This document shows positions 48,708 to 58,929 of a DNA stretch of 64,000 nt, in pieces. Under the pieces are notes generated by a model, which was given only the letters and a program-made list of their open reading frames with translations, did no database searches and was not told where the DNA came from. The number at the start of each line of letters is the position of its first letter. The stretch's first letter is position 1. Position numbers and translations under genes: made by a program. The stretch is from Bartonella phoceensis (GTDB lineage Bacteria > Pseudomonadota > Alphaproteobacteria > Rhizobiales > Rhizobiaceae), in NCBI RefSeq assembly GCF_902825145.1, contig NZ_CADEAD010000006.1:1-64000 (forward strand), in the 5' to 3' direction.

Positions 48708-50054
48708 GTGTATATTAACTGCCAAAAAATTGTGCGTTGTTATAAAAAAGTAGTAATTGCTTTTGTTATTTTAGCTCTTTCTTACTCTTGGGTATCAGCT
48801 ACTCCTCAAGGAGCTTATCCTGATAAGTATGCTGCTATCGTTATAGATGCAAATACAGGAAAAACTCTCTTTCAGGCCAACGCAACACTGAGGCGTTATC
48901 CCGCTTCTTTAACAAAAATGATGACGTTGTACATGCTCTTTGAATCTATGCATACGCGCCGCGTTACACCAAATACACCAATCCCCATCTCACATTATGC
49001 AGCAACACGCCCACCAACAAAAATCGGATTGAAAGCAGGCCAAACGATTTCTGTAGAATTAGCAGCTAAAGCACTCATTACAAAATCAGCGAATGATGTT
49101 GCTACAGCCGTTGCAGAGTATCTTGGCGGCAATGAAAAAAAATTCGCACGAATGATGACAATGAAAGCCCGCAAACTTGGCATGATAAATACCCGTTTCG
49201 CAAATGCTTCAGGACTTCCAGATGTACACAACTATTCTACGGCACGAGATATAGCTACCTTGTCACTGGCTCTACGTAAACACTTTCCACAACAATATAA
49301 ATTATTTAAAACAATAAGTTTTACTTTTTGTGGACGTACAATTAACAGCCACAATAAACTTGTCAAAATAATGAAAGGCGTCGATGGAATCAAAACAGGC
49401 TATACACAAATGTCAGGCTCTAATTTAGCAACTTCGATGCGTAGTGAAGGACGCTCTATTGTTGCCGTTGTTATGGGGGGGAAATCATCTGCCACACGTG
49501 ATGAGCATATGGCGAACTTATTGAACCAATATTTACCACAAGCAAGCCAAATGAAAAGTCATGGACGTTTAATGGCTTCTGCACACTATGATTTACCCAC
49601 TGGTGCAAACATTCCTATACCAATCGCTAAAGCTGAAACAGCCAATTCAGATGATAAAATTTCTCCTCTGTTAACAGCATTTGCGGAACAACCTAGAAAC
49701 TCCAATATGGCTATAGCCGCTGTAAACAAGATTATTATACCAACTCCTAACCCTCAGAAAACTATACTTGATGAGACCAAAATTATTACAGCCTCTTTAT
49801 CTACAGACGCTAGATGGGCTATCCAAATTGGTTCTCTACCTGATAAAGAACAAGCAAAGACTTTGCTTTTAAAAGCAAAAAGTATAGCTTATTCTGCTTT
49901 AAAGAATGCATCTTCACATATGCAACTGTTTGAAAAAAGCGGACACCGCTATTATCGTGCGCGGTTTGTCGGATTTCAATCAAAAAAAGCCGCACTCAAT
50001 ACCTGTTCTACATTAAAGAAAGCAAATTTTAACTGCTATGCTGTAGCTTACTGA
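48708..50054 (+). CDS. D-alanyl-D-alanine carboxypeptidase with SPOR domain
   Basis: Periplasmic penicillin-binding protein (S11 peptidase family) that removes the last D-alanine of peptidoglycan side chains. After a signal peptide (hydrophobic core V-V-I-A-F-V-I-L-A-L, end near V-S-A-T) comes the catalytic S-L-T-K-M (near residue 66), the S-A-N motif, and K-T-G (near residue 230). The C-terminal part from about residue 365 is a SPOR domain (W-A-I-Q-I-G-S-L opening), which binds denuded glycan at the division site. The GTG start at 48708 follows AGGATA. The length (448) is normal for this architecture. Confidence 0.92.
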   Translation: MYINCQKIVRCYKKVVIAFVILALSYSWVSATPQGAYPDKYAAIVIDANTGKTLFQANATLRRYPASLTKMMTLYMLFESMHTRRVTPNTPIPISHYAATRPPTKIGLKAGQTISVELAAKALITKSANDVATAVAEYLGGNEKKFARMMTMKARKLGMINTRFANASGLPDVHNYSTARDIATLSLALRKHFPQQYKLFKTISFTFCGRTINSHNKLVKIMKGVDGIKTGYTQMSGSNLATSMRSEGRSIVAVVMGGKSSATRDEHMANLLNQYLPQASQMKSHGRLMASAHYDLPTGANIPIPIAKAETANSDDKISPLLTAFAEQPRNSNMAIAAVNKIIIPTPNPQKTILDETKIITASLSTDARWAIQIGSLPDKEQAKTLLLKAKSIAYSALKNASSHMQLFEKSGHRYYRARFVGFQSKKAALNTCSTLKKANFNCYAVAY

Positions 50055-50085
50055 AAGTTTTTGAATTCGCGTTAAGGATAGTACC

Positions 50086-50364
50086 ATGATACATAATGCT
50101 CTTGCTTCTTCCTCCAAAAAAGAAAAATTATTGAAGCAGTCATCCTTCCTCTCATTGCGTTCCTTGCATAATGTTGTAATAAAACTCACTGGTTTAAAGA
50201 ATACTCCGACGACATTAGATACACAGTCTCTTGCAAATCTTCTCATTTGCCAAACAATGCGAAATCGTCGTCTTACAATGCCTCCTGTACGTATTCATTT
50301 ACGCGTTGCAAGCCAAACTGGTAATATACCTATTAAAATTCATCTAGGTGCAACAAATGTCTAA
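50086..50364 (+). CDS. small hypothetical protein
   Basis: A 92-residue frame starts 31 bases after the carboxypeptidase stop, with AAGGA 7 bases before ATG, and no frame competes on the same strand. The product is Leu/Ser/Lys-rich in its first half, then has a charged segment (R-N-R-R-L-T-M-P-P-V-R-I-H-L-R). No signal peptide or known motif is seen. The close spacing suggests co-transcription with the carboxypeptidase. Function unknown. Confidence 0.5.
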   Translation: MIHNALASSSKKEKLLKQSSFLSLRSLHNVVIKLTGLKNTPTTLDTQSLANLLICQTMRNRRLTMPPVRIHLRVASQTGNIPIKIHLGATNV

Positions 50365-51009
50365 TTTTATAAATAAGTTTCTCAAAAACTATATTCATTA
50401 ATAAAAATATTCGTATATTGCCTTCAATTTTTAAAAATTATTTAGCAAATGCACTCTTTTCTGAAACTTATAAAAATTTCTTTGCGGTTTTTTATCCAGC
50501 TCTCAGATCAACTTTTCCATAAAACTATCTCTCAAACAATATACAGAAAATATCAAATACTCTCTTACTCTTGAATTTCTTATCAAAGATTATCCTTTAT
50601 ATTTCATACTGGTACGCTCATGCGATTTTCTATGCATAGTAATCTACCCTTCACACTGTAACTGAATGAATTCTGTTGATTATTGATAACAGTTAATAAA
50701 ATGGGAATATATCGCAATATAAAATAGTTTGATATATGAAAGATGATAGTTTCCGATCTCATATCAAATTGTTAAATCTTCTCCAATACATCTTTATAAA
50801 GATAATTGATCATTTTATCATAGGAATGAAAACCTCAAATACAGGAATATTCACTCGTTTCAAATATTTTTTTTACAATAAAATCAGTAATACAAAAGCA
50901 GTTGGTAATATTGACAACTGCATAATATAATAACGATGCTTACCAATACCTTTATAGGTGATAAAATACCCTATAAAAAACTTACTAGATGAAATATTCG
51001 TCGCACATT
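50365..51009. other. gene-free stretch before the sdaA 3' end
   Basis: AT-rich sequence of 645 bases. A plus-strand frame at 50736-50930 is not supported by a ribosome binding site. A minus-strand frame over 50640-50960 contains hydrophobic segments but is broken by several stops. No gene is called. Confidence 0.4.
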
Positions 51010-52407
51010 TTAACAGGATATTGCATTAACTGCGAGGCCAGCTTTACTCGTTTCTTTATAACGTTCACTCATATCATGTCCAGTCTGGCGCATTGTTTTT
51101 ATACAAGCATCAAGAGAAACAAAATGATCTCCGTTACCATGTAAAGCAAGAGAAGAAGCCGTTACTGCCTTAACAGCTCCCATCGCATTGCGCTCAATGC
51201 AAGGAACTTGTACAAGACCTGCAACCGGATCACACGTCATTCCCAAATGATGCTCAAGCGCAATCTCTGCTGCGTTTTCAATCTGAGCTGGTGTACCACC
51301 TAACGCAGCTGTCAATCCTGCAGCTGCCATTGAAGATGCTGTCCCAACTTCACCTTGACATCCTACTTCTGCACCAGAAATAGAAGCATTATGTTTGATG
51401 ACTCCACCAATAGCTGCTGCCGTCAATAAAAAATTATGTATTCCCTCTCGATCTGAATCATCATAAAATTGAAGATAATAACGCAAAACTGCAGGTACAA
51501 CACCCGCTGCTCCATTCGTTGGTGCTGTAACAACACGACCACCGGCAGCATTTTCCTCATTCACTGCTATGGCATATACCGAAAGCCAATCATTTGCCCA
51601 AAGTGGGTCATTGCGATTTTTTTTTCTATTTTCTAAAAGTGTTTCGTGTAGCTTTTTAGCACGTCTTGGCACATGCAATCCACCTGGCAATTTGCCCTCT
51701 TGTGAAAGACCTCTATCAACGCACTGCGTCATAGCTGAAAAAATTTCATCGAGACCGGTATCAAGAACAGAACGCTCTATTTTTGTCTCTTCATTTAGGC
51801 GCTTCATTTCAGCAATTGAAAGTCCTGACTTTTTTGCCATTGACAACATTTCATGCGAAGAACTAAAGGGATATGGAATTTCAAACGTTTCTTGTTGTAT
51901 ATTACCATTCATATGGCTTAGTTCATCCTCAGTCACAACAAAACCACCGCCGATAGAATAATAAATCTGCCGTAAAAGAACATTCCCTTCAGCATCAAGC
52001 CCTTCAAACGCAAGCCCATTAGCATGTCCAGACAAGACTTCTTTTCGTTCAAAAATAAGATCATTTTGCAAATTAAAGTGATAAGCGGGATGGCCTTCTG
52101 GTTGCACTTTTTTTTCACGTGTAACCTTTTCTAACAAAAATCCCATACAATCAGGATCCACAGTTGAAGCTTTTTCTCCCAAAAGCCCTAATATAATAGC
52201 TCTATCTGTGGCATGACCAATTCCTGTAAAAGCCAAGGAACCGTAGAGATAAACACGTATACGAGAAACTTCAGAAACAAATGGTTGAGAAAAATTTCGC
52301 GCAAGAAGCTCTTGCAAAAACATATTAGCCGCCGTCATCGGCCCCATCGTATGAGAACTGGAAGGACCAATACCAATTTTAAAAAGTTCAAAAACAGATA
52401 AAAACAC
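51010..52407 (-). CDS. sdaA: L-serine dehydratase, single-chain iron-sulfur type
   Basis: Converts L-serine to pyruvate and ammonia using an oxygen-sensitive iron-sulfur cluster, feeding amino-acid carbon into central metabolism. The N-terminal half has the I-G-I-G-P-S-S-S-H-T-M-G-P motif. The C-terminal half carries cysteine motifs C-Q-G-E-V-G and C-D-P-V-A-G-L-V-Q-V-P-C, the cluster ligands. The GTG at 52407 gives 465 residues and a typical start (V-F-L-S-V-F-E-L-F); the longer frame begins in untypical codons. Both halves are fused in one chain, as in E. coli SdaA. Confidence 0.94.
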   Translation of the reverse strand: MFLSVFELFKIGIGPSSSHTMGPMTAANMFLQELLARNFSQPFVSEVSRIRVYLYGSLAFTGIGHATDRAIILGLLGEKASTVDPDCMGFLLEKVTREKKVQPEGHPAYHFNLQNDLIFERKEVLSGHANGLAFEGLDAEGNVLLRQIYYSIGGGFVVTEDELSHMNGNIQQETFEIPYPFSSSHEMLSMAKKSGLSIAEMKRLNEETKIERSVLDTGLDEIFSAMTQCVDRGLSQEGKLPGGLHVPRRAKKLHETLLENRKKNRNDPLWANDWLSVYAIAVNEENAAGGRVVTAPTNGAAGVVPAVLRYYLQFYDDSDREGIHNFLLTAAAIGGVIKHNASISGAEVGCQGEVGTASSMAAAGLTAALGGTPAQIENAAEIALEHHLGMTCDPVAGLVQVPCIERNAMGAVKAVTASSLALHGNGDHFVSLDACIKTMRQTGHDMSERYKETSKAGLAVNAISC

Positions 52408-52760
52408 ATACCACCCCAAAACTATCTACAGTTTGAGTATATGCTTTTTTATTAGACTTGTCTCATTTAAAATCAAATTGCGAGATAAGCTAAAAAAATG
52501 ACAGCAACAAATATAAACGTTGCTCGTCTTGCTACCACCCAACACTTATTTTCTAGAGCGCTTTCCATAGCCAACCTTCAAACTGGAAAATGACATTAAA
52601 ATAATCAATCTCTTAATGTTGCAAGCGTAGTAAAATAAGTGTTAACATGCAATATCAAAATCCAATAATAATGAGTAATTCCCACCGAAATATTTTTTAT
52701 AATGTCTCAGACTCTTAAAAAATTTATGTCTGCTTGTTAAAAATATTTCTATGGATATCG
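52408..52760. other. intergenic stretch between sdaA and the nitroreductase
   Basis: An AT-rich 350-base gap with no convincing gene. The sdaA promoter should be here, but I do not see a clear -35/-10 pair. Confidence 0.35.
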
Positions 52761-53441
52761 TTAAATAAAACGTACAAAATTTTCGATCGATTCGCGTTCA
52801 GTTTCAAAATTGTTTTCTGGAGCACCTGTATCACGATAGCCAAGTGCCATACCACAGATAATGTGTCGATCAGAAGGTACAGATAAAAATGTACGAATTT
52901 GTTTATGATAATCAGCAAAAGCAGCTTGGGGACAGGTATCTAATCCAAATCCACGTGCTGCTAACATAATAGTCTGCATAAACATACCCAAATCAAGCCA
53001 GCTTCCCCTTTCCATATCCTGATCCATTGTAAACAAAAGTCCTACAGGCGCACCAAAAAATGAAAAATTCCGTACCTTCTGGCAAAGTATTTTTTCTTGC
53101 TCATCTTTTTGAATTCCAAGACTCTTATAAAGATCTAAACCAATTTTTTGACGCCTTGAAAGATAAGGTTCACGCCATTGACGTGGATAATAATGATATT
53201 CACGTTCTCCTTTTACTCCTGAGAATGCGAGTCGTGAAAGCTCTTTTCCTAACTGCTGCAATACATCCCCTGTAAGCACAATAACTTGCCATGGCTGGAG
53301 GTTTGTCCCAGATGGTGCACGTGCTGCAAGTTTCAAGATTTCTCTTACCGTTTCCTGTGAAACCGGCTGATGCGTAAAAGCGCGAATTGACTTACGCGAC
53401 AGAATAGATTGGAAGATATCAAGAGGAGAATCACCCGTCAT
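52761..53441 (-). CDS. nitroreductase family protein
   Basis: FMN-dependent oxidoreductase of the NfsA/NfsB/BluB superfamily, about 226 residues from ATG 53441. The FMN-binding R-K-S-I-R-A-F near residue 16, the A-P-S-G-T-N-L-Q-P-W segment near residue 40, and G-L-D-T-C-P-Q near 165 are typical. It probably reduces quinones or nitro compounds; the physiological substrate is unknown. The frame is open another 17 codons upstream, but no ribosome binding site supports them. The broken MerR gene lies upstream on the same strand and may once have controlled it. Confidence 0.85.
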   Translation of the reverse strand: MTGDSPLDIFQSILSRKSIRAFTHQPVSQETVREILKLAARAPSGTNLQPWQVIVLTGDVLQQLGKELSRLAFSGVKGEREYHYYPRQWREPYLSRRQKIGLDLYKSLGIQKDEQEKILCQKVRNFSFFGAPVGLLFTMDQDMERGSWLDLGMFMQTIMLAARGFGLDTCPQAAFADYHKQIRTFLSVPSDRHIICGMALGYRDTGAPENNFETERESIENFVRFI

Positions 53442-53766
53442 TATCTTTACTTTCTCTTTGAAAAATGAATTTGAATATCGTTTTTTGCTCATTCAAAGCC
53501 AAAATACTGCGAAAACAGCTTCGCAACTTTTCCCTTCAATCTACTCCTTCCAAACAGCTTACCGAATCCCAGACTTTACTGATTCCTGCCATGAGAAAAC
53601 AATACAACCCCTCTCTTTTTATGGAAAGAAAATCATCAAACATGAATGAAATAAACTTTAAAATCAGCGATTAACTCTTACTTCAGCTAAACTCTCAAAA
53701 AAGTTTCCTCTTTGCGCTCTCAATCATAAAAAAAGATCATGAATATCACGCTGCATCTGCTATAAA
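53442..53766. other. gap upstream of the nitroreductase
   Basis: No gene is supported. Plus-strand frames at 53458-53674 overlap each other and the nitroreductase start, and look like chance. The nitroreductase promoter should be here. Confidence 0.35.
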
Positions 53767-54024
53767 TCAGCCCGTTTTTTTATGAACTCCTGCTATTAAT
53801 TTCTTAAGTTTTTTCTCATTATCAGGTGGTTTTGCACCCATCTTCAACATATCAGATATTTCAGACAAAAAAATTTGACTCTTTTAGCACATAGTATTTA
53901 TTTTAATTTATGACGATCTGTTTGTGTATAAAACCATGTGTCTCTCTTCTTCATAATAACGCAAAGTCCGGGCTGTTATTGAAAATTTGCGCGCCAATTC
54001 ACTAATTAAACAATATCCGTACAT
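53767..54024 (-). pseudogene. broken MerR-family transcription regulator
   Basis: From ATG 54024 the frame reads I-S-E-L-A-R-K-F-S-I-T-A-R-T-L-R-Y-Y-E-E-E, the helix-turn-helix signature of MerR regulators. It then hits two stops, but a neighbouring frame between them continues as Y-T-Q-T-D-R-H-K-L-K...C-A-K-R-V-K-F-F, the next MerR block. The first frame resumes with L-S-E-I-S-D-M-L-K-M-G, the following helix. So two frameshifts and an internal stop separate three well-preserved segments, and the gene ends early at 53767. The product should be dead. The preserved parts suggest recent decay. It lies upstream of the nitroreductase. Confidence 0.75.
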
Positions 54025-54483
54025 TGTTATTCTATTTTTATAGACTACATAGCTATCAGAAATATTGCTGTTTTGTCTAAAATTTTAGTGAGTATTTTAG
54101 CTTATGCTTTCCTAAATTTCAAATTATAAGAAAGATCTTTGACCATTCATGATGATATCTTTTCAATCTTTATAAAGAGTATCAATCAAAAAAATATTTA
54201 AAATCGGTTATTATCTCATTTTCAGAAAACCTATTCTCTTTCTTTAAAACATTGCTTACTATTACTTTACGCACTTTTTAACTTCGGAATATTTTAAAAT
54301 AAACTTTCTATCTCACTCACTATGATAAATAAGGAGCATTGTAAAGGAAACAATAGAAAAAATGAACCATTATAAGAAGAAGATAATCAACTAACAAAAA
54401 TGTTAAAATGCTAATCCCTTACAGTATTTACAGTCATATTTTTTAGAAAATATGCGAATTTGTTATTTTGAAATCTAAAAAAA
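54025..54483. other. gene-free stretch between the MerR remnant and rpoC
   Basis: About 460 bases of AT-rich sequence with no gene. The rpoC terminator marks the right end. I see no promoter that stands out. Confidence 0.4.
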
Positions 54484-54506
54484 CGCCCGAATTCTAAACC
54501 CGGACG
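54476..54506 (-). terminator. intrinsic terminator of the rplJL-rpoBC operon
   Basis: On the minus strand a 10-bp GC-rich stem with a few G-U pairs (54506-54497 with 54493-54484) and a 3-base loop is followed directly by a run of Ts. It starts about 35 bases past the rpoC stop and is the most convincing terminator in the window. Confidence 0.85.
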
Positions 54507-54540
54507 CTCTCCTTATCATTCTTTTTGACATGCTTTCAAA

Positions 54541-57500
54541 TTACTCAGCAACCGCTTCAGTTGTCATATTTGTCAACATAGCCTTTGCCATCTCGTTATT
54601 ACTAGATTTACGCCGCTCATCAACGATTAAATCATCACGAACTGCAGCGATACGGCGGATTTGAGCAATCGTACCACCTGTACCCGCAGGAATAAGGCGA
54701 CCAACAATAACATTCTCTTTAAGACCTTGCAAAGTATCAATTTTACCAGAAACTGCTGCCTCAGTAAGTACCCTTGTTGTTTCCTGAAACGATGCTGCCG
54801 AAATAAACGATGGGGTTTGAAGAGAAGCTTTTGTAATCCCAAGAAGAATGGGAGTACCAGATGCGGGGCTCTTCCCTTCTGCAATCAAATTATCATTGAT
54901 TTCATCAAGTTCAATGCGATCAACATTATCGCCCGGAATATAACCAGAATCTCCAGATTCAGTAATTTCAACTTTTTGCAACATCTGGCGAACAATCACT
55001 TCAATGTGCTTGTCATTAATGAGAACACCCTGCAAACGATAAACTTCCTGAATTTCATTAACAAGATAAGATGCCAAAGCTTCAACACCTTTAATCGCCA
55101 AAATATCATGAGGAGCGGGGTTACCATCAAGGACATAATCCCCTTTTTCAATTTGGTCGCCTTCTTGGAAGTGAAACAACTTACCCTTTGGAATCAAATA
55201 TTCTACTGGTTCAAGAGTTTCATCATTTGGTTCAATAATAATACGACGCTTATTCTTATAACCACGACCAAATCGAATTGTACCACTGACTTCAGCAATA
55301 ATAGCATGATCTTTTGGACGCCGCGCTTCAAAAAGCTCAGCCACACGTGGCAGACCACCTGTAATATCTTTTGTCTTAGCACTTTCCATCGGTAAGCGAG
55401 CAATAACATCACCAGCCTTCACATGAGAACCAGGCTCGACAGATAGGATGGTTTCCACCGACATCATATAGCGAGCTTCACCCCCCTTATACAATTTGGC
55501 AATTGTTTCACCTTTTTTATCTGCATGGATGATAATAGCTGGTTTTAGATCAGCACCACGTGGATTAGCGCGCCAATCAATCACCAAACGCTTCGTAATA
55601 CCCGTAGACTCATCAGCTGTTTCTGTAACTGATAAACCATCAACCATATCTTCAAAACCTATATACCCATCAACTTCTGTTAAAATTGGACGTGTATAGG
55701 GATCCCATTCTGCTATACGTTGACCACATTTAACCACATCACCATCATCAACAAAAATATGCGCACCATAGCTCACTCGGTGCACCACACGCTCTTTTCC
55801 GGACTCATCCTTGATAATGATAGCCATATTACGTCCCATAACCACCAAATGGCCTTCAGAATTGCGAACTACATTGCGATTACGAATCTCTACCGTACCT
55901 TCATAAGAGGCTTCTAAATGAGAGGAATCAACAACCTGCGCCGTTCCCCCTAAGTGGAAAGTACGCATGGTAAGTTGCGTTCCTGGTTCACCAATGGATT
56001 GGGCAGCAATAACACCAACTGCCTCACCTTGATTAACAGGAGTCCCACGTGCCAAATCGCGACCATAGCATTTCGCACAAACACCAAGACGCGTTTCACA
56101 TGTCAAAGCAGAGCGAATTTGAACAGACTGAATCCCCGCTTCTTCAATTTTTGCAACATCAGCCTCCTCAATCATTGCTCCACCTTCAAGGATCACCTCT
56201 CCAGAAACGGGATGCAAAACATCAACAAGCGCTGTGCGACCAAGAATTCTTTGTCCAAGAGAGGCAACAATTTGCCCTGCATCAACAATTGGCTGCATCG
56301 TAAGCCCTTTTGCAGTCCCACAATCAACGGCTGAAATAATAGCATCCTGTGCCACATCAACAAGACGCCGTGTTAGATAACCGGAGTTGGCCGTTTTTAA
56401 TGCAGTATCAGCAAGCCCTTTACGTGCTCCATGGGTCGAGTTAAAATACTCGTTAACAGTTAGACCTTCCTTAAAGTTTGAAATGATGGGTGTTTCAATA
56501 ATTTCACCCGATGGTTTTGCCATTAGCCCGCGCATACCAGCCAACTGCTTCATCTGGTTAGAAGAGCCACGTGCACCAGAATGTGACATCATATAGATCG
56601 AATTCATCGGCCGCTGACGACCTGTTTTGGGATCAAATTCAACAGCCTGAATACGTTTCATCATTTCATCGGCAACGCGATCTGTGCATTTACCCCAAGC
56701 ATCTACAACTTTGTTATATTTTTCACCTTGTGTAATCAGACCATCATTATATTGTTGTTCATATTCTTTAGCCAAAGCTTCTGTTTCTGCAACCAAACGT
56801 GATTTGCTATCAGGGATAACCATATCGTCTTTGCCGAATGAAATTCCCGCACGACAAGCATAAGAAAAGCCAAGCTGCATAATACGATCACAGAAAATAA
56901 CAGTCTCTTTTTGACCACAGTGTCGATAAACTTGATCAATCATTTTAGAAATATTCTTTTTCGTCATTTCTTGATTGACAATATCAAACGAGATATTCGG
57001 ATTTTTGGGTAAAAGCTCACCAATAATCAAACGGCCAGGTGTTGTGTCATAAAGCTTAGCAACTTCCTTCCCATCCTTCCCCATATTTTTAACACGACCC
57101 TTAATCTTTGTGTGAAGAGTCACAATCTTATTTTCCAAGGCATAATGAAGCTCACCTATATCGGCAAAGGCCATTCCCTCACCTGGTTCTTTTTCAGAAA
57201 CAATAGAAAGATAGTAAAGACCAAGAACCATATCCTGTGATGGAACAATAATGGGTGCACCATTGGCTGGATGAAGAATATTATTGGTTGACATCATCAA
57301 AACACGGGCTTCAAGCTGTGCTTCAAGAGAAAGTGGAACGTGAACCGCCATCTGATCACCATCAAAATCCGCATTAAAAGCGGTACACACCAAGGGATGA
57401 AGCTGTATAGCTTTTCCTTCAATCAAGATCGGTTCAAAAGCCTGGATCCCTAAACGATGCAATGTTGGCGCACGATTGAGCAACACAGGATGTTCACGAA

Positions 57501-58752
57501 TAACCTCATCCAAGATATCCCAAACTTCCGGATGCTCTTTTTCAACAAGCTTTTTTGCCTGCTTCACCGTTGATGAATAACCTTTTGCATCAAGGCGCGC
57601 ATAAATAAATGGTTTAAATAATTCGAGAGCCATTTTTTTGGGAAGACCACATTGATGCAACTTTAATTCCGGACCCGTCACAATAACAGAACGCCCCGAG
57701 TAATCAACGCGCTTCCCAAGTAAGTTTTGACGGAAACGTCCTTGCTTGCCCTTTAGCATATCCGACAGAGACTTGAGAGGACGCTTATTTGCCCCTGTAA
57801 TTACACGCCCACGCCGACCATTATCAAACAATGCATCAACAGCTTCTTGCACCATACGCTTTTCATTGCGCACAATAATCCCAGGCGCACGTAATTCAAT
57901 TAACCTCTTCAAACGATTATTACGATTTATGACACGTCGATAAAGATCATTCAGATCTGACGTCGCAAAACGTCCACCATCAAGCGGAACCAGCGGACGT
58001 AAATCAGGTGGAATAACTGGTATCGTCTTCATAATCATCCATTCTGGTTTGTTGCCAGATTCAAGAAAATTTTCAACGATCTTAAGCCGTTTAATCAGCT
58101 TTTTTTGCTTTAATTCCGAAGTTGTTTCAGACAATTCGACGCGTAAGTCATTCGCGATTTTCTCTAATTCCATGCCAGCTAGAAGCTCATAAATAGCCTC
58201 AGCACCAATCATAGCCGTAAATTGATCTTCTCCAAACTCATCAATAGCAAGCATATATTCTTCTTCCGAAAGAAGCTGATGAAGTTTAAGGGATGTCAAT
58301 CCCGGCTCTGTTACAATATAATTTTCAAAATAGAGAACCCGCTCAATATCTTTCAAAGTTAAATCTAAAAGTGTGGAAATGCGACCTGGTAACGATTTAA
58401 GGAACCAAATGTGCGCAACGGGTGCCGCAAGCTCAATATGCCCCATACGTTCGCGGCGCACGCGTGAAAGAGTCACCTCTACACCACATTTCTCACAGAT
58501 AATGCCCTTATATTTCATACGTTTATATTTACCGCATAGGCACTCATAGTCTTTAATCGGACCAAATATACGCGCACAGAAAAGACCATCACGCTCTGGC
58601 TTAAAAGTCCGATAATTAATAGTCTCAGGCTTCTTGATCTCACCATATGACCAGGACAAAATCTTCTCAGGACTCGCAATGGAAATACGAATAGAGTCAA
58701 ATGTTTGCGCTGGCGCCTGAGGATTGAAAAGATTCATGACCTCGTGGTTCAT
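54541..58752 (-). CDS. rpoC: RNA polymerase beta' subunit
   Basis: Largest core RNA polymerase subunit. About 1403 residues from ATG 58752, chosen because AAGGAG lies 6 bases before it (inside the extended frame at 58767). Zinc site 1 appears near residue 70 as C-L-C-G-K...C-E-K-C-G. The catalytic N-A-D-F-D-G-D-Q-M binds magnesium. The second zinc site reads [11 protein letters not shown]. The clamp, bridge helix and jaw regions follow without breaks, and the length fits alphaproteobacteria. It is the last gene of the operon, 160 bases after rpoB. Confidence 0.97.
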   Translation of the reverse strand: MNHEVMNLFNPQAPAQTFDSIRISIASPEKILSWSYGEIKKPETINYRTFKPERDGLFCARIFGPIKDYECLCGKYKRMKYKGIICEKCGVEVTLSRVRRERMGHIELAAPVAHIWFLKSLPGRISTLLDLTLKDIERVLYFENYIVTEPGLTSLKLHQLLSEEEYMLAIDEFGEDQFTAMIGAEAIYELLAGMELEKIANDLRVELSETTSELKQKKLIKRLKIVENFLESGNKPEWMIMKTIPVIPPDLRPLVPLDGGRFATSDLNDLYRRVINRNNRLKRLIELRAPGIIVRNEKRMVQEAVDALFDNGRRGRVITGANKRPLKSLSDMLKGKQGRFRQNLLGKRVDYSGRSVIVTGPELKLHQCGLPKKMALELFKPFIYARLDAKGYSSTVKQAKKLVEKEHPEVWDILDEVIREHPVLLNRAPTLHRLGIQAFEPILIEGKAIQLHPLVCTAFNADFDGDQMAVHVPLSLEAQLEARVLMMSTNNILHPANGAPIIVPSQDMVLGLYYLSIVSEKEPGEGMAFADIGELHYALENKIVTLHTKIKGRVKNMGKDGKEVAKLYDTTPGRLIIGELLPKNPNISFDIVNQEMTKKNISKMIDQVYRHCGQKETVIFCDRIMQLGFSYACRAGISFGKDDMVIPDSKSRLVAETEALAKEYEQQYNDGLITQGEKYNKVVDAWGKCTDRVADEMMKRIQAVEFDPKTGRQRPMNSIYMMSHSGARGSSNQMKQLAGMRGLMAKPSGEIIETPIISNFKEGLTVNEYFNSTHGARKGLADTALKTANSGYLTRRLVDVAQDAIISAVDCGTAKGLTMQPIVDAGQIVASLGQRILGRTALVDVLHPVSGEVILEGGAMIEEADVAKIEEAGIQSVQIRSALTCETRLGVCAKCYGRDLARGTPVNQGEAVGVIAAQSIGEPGTQLTMRTFHLGGTAQVVDSSHLEASYEGTVEIRNRNVVRNSEGHLVVMGRNMAIIIKDESGKERVVHRVSYGAHIFVDDGDVVKCGQRIAEWDPYTRPILTEVDGYIGFEDMVDGLSVTETADESTGITKRLVIDWRANPRGADLKPAIIIHADKKGETIAKLYKGGEARYMMSVETILSVEPGSHVKAGDVIARLPMESAKTKDITGGLPRVAELFEARRPKDHAIIAEVSGTIRFGRGYKNKRRIIIEPNDETLEPVEYLIPKGKLFHFQEGDQIEKGDYVLDGNPAPHDILAIKGVEALASYLVNEIQEVYRLQGVLINDKHIEVIVRQMLQKVEITESGDSGYIPGDNVDRIELDEINDNLIAEGKSPASGTPILLGITKASLQTPSFISAASFQETTRVLTEAAVSGKIDTLQGLKENVIVGRLIPAGTGGTIAQIRRIAAVRDDLIVDERRKSSNNEMAKAMLTNMTTEAVAE

Positions 58753-58929
58753 GCCGTTCTCCTTCAAAGATTCTTAGAACCTGTTGTAATATCTCATTAA
58801 TTCTATCACAGATCTTATTTAAAACCTATTTCTACTTTTTAAATTGCCCGTGTCACCTTAATAGAAATTTCCTTATTTAGCCTCCAGAGTCATTAGAACG
58901 CACTCTCTTTAAGTGCACTCCTTGAACTA

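Noticed and set aside
50640..50960. Minus-strand trace with hydrophobic segments between the small protein and sdaA
   Set aside because: It has several stops, no clear start, and only a vague membrane-protein look; not enough for a pseudogene call.
54661..55395. 244-codon plus-strand frame inside rpoC
   Set aside because: It is antisense to rpoC; the Asn/Ser/Thr/Cys-rich product is typical of a shadow frame.
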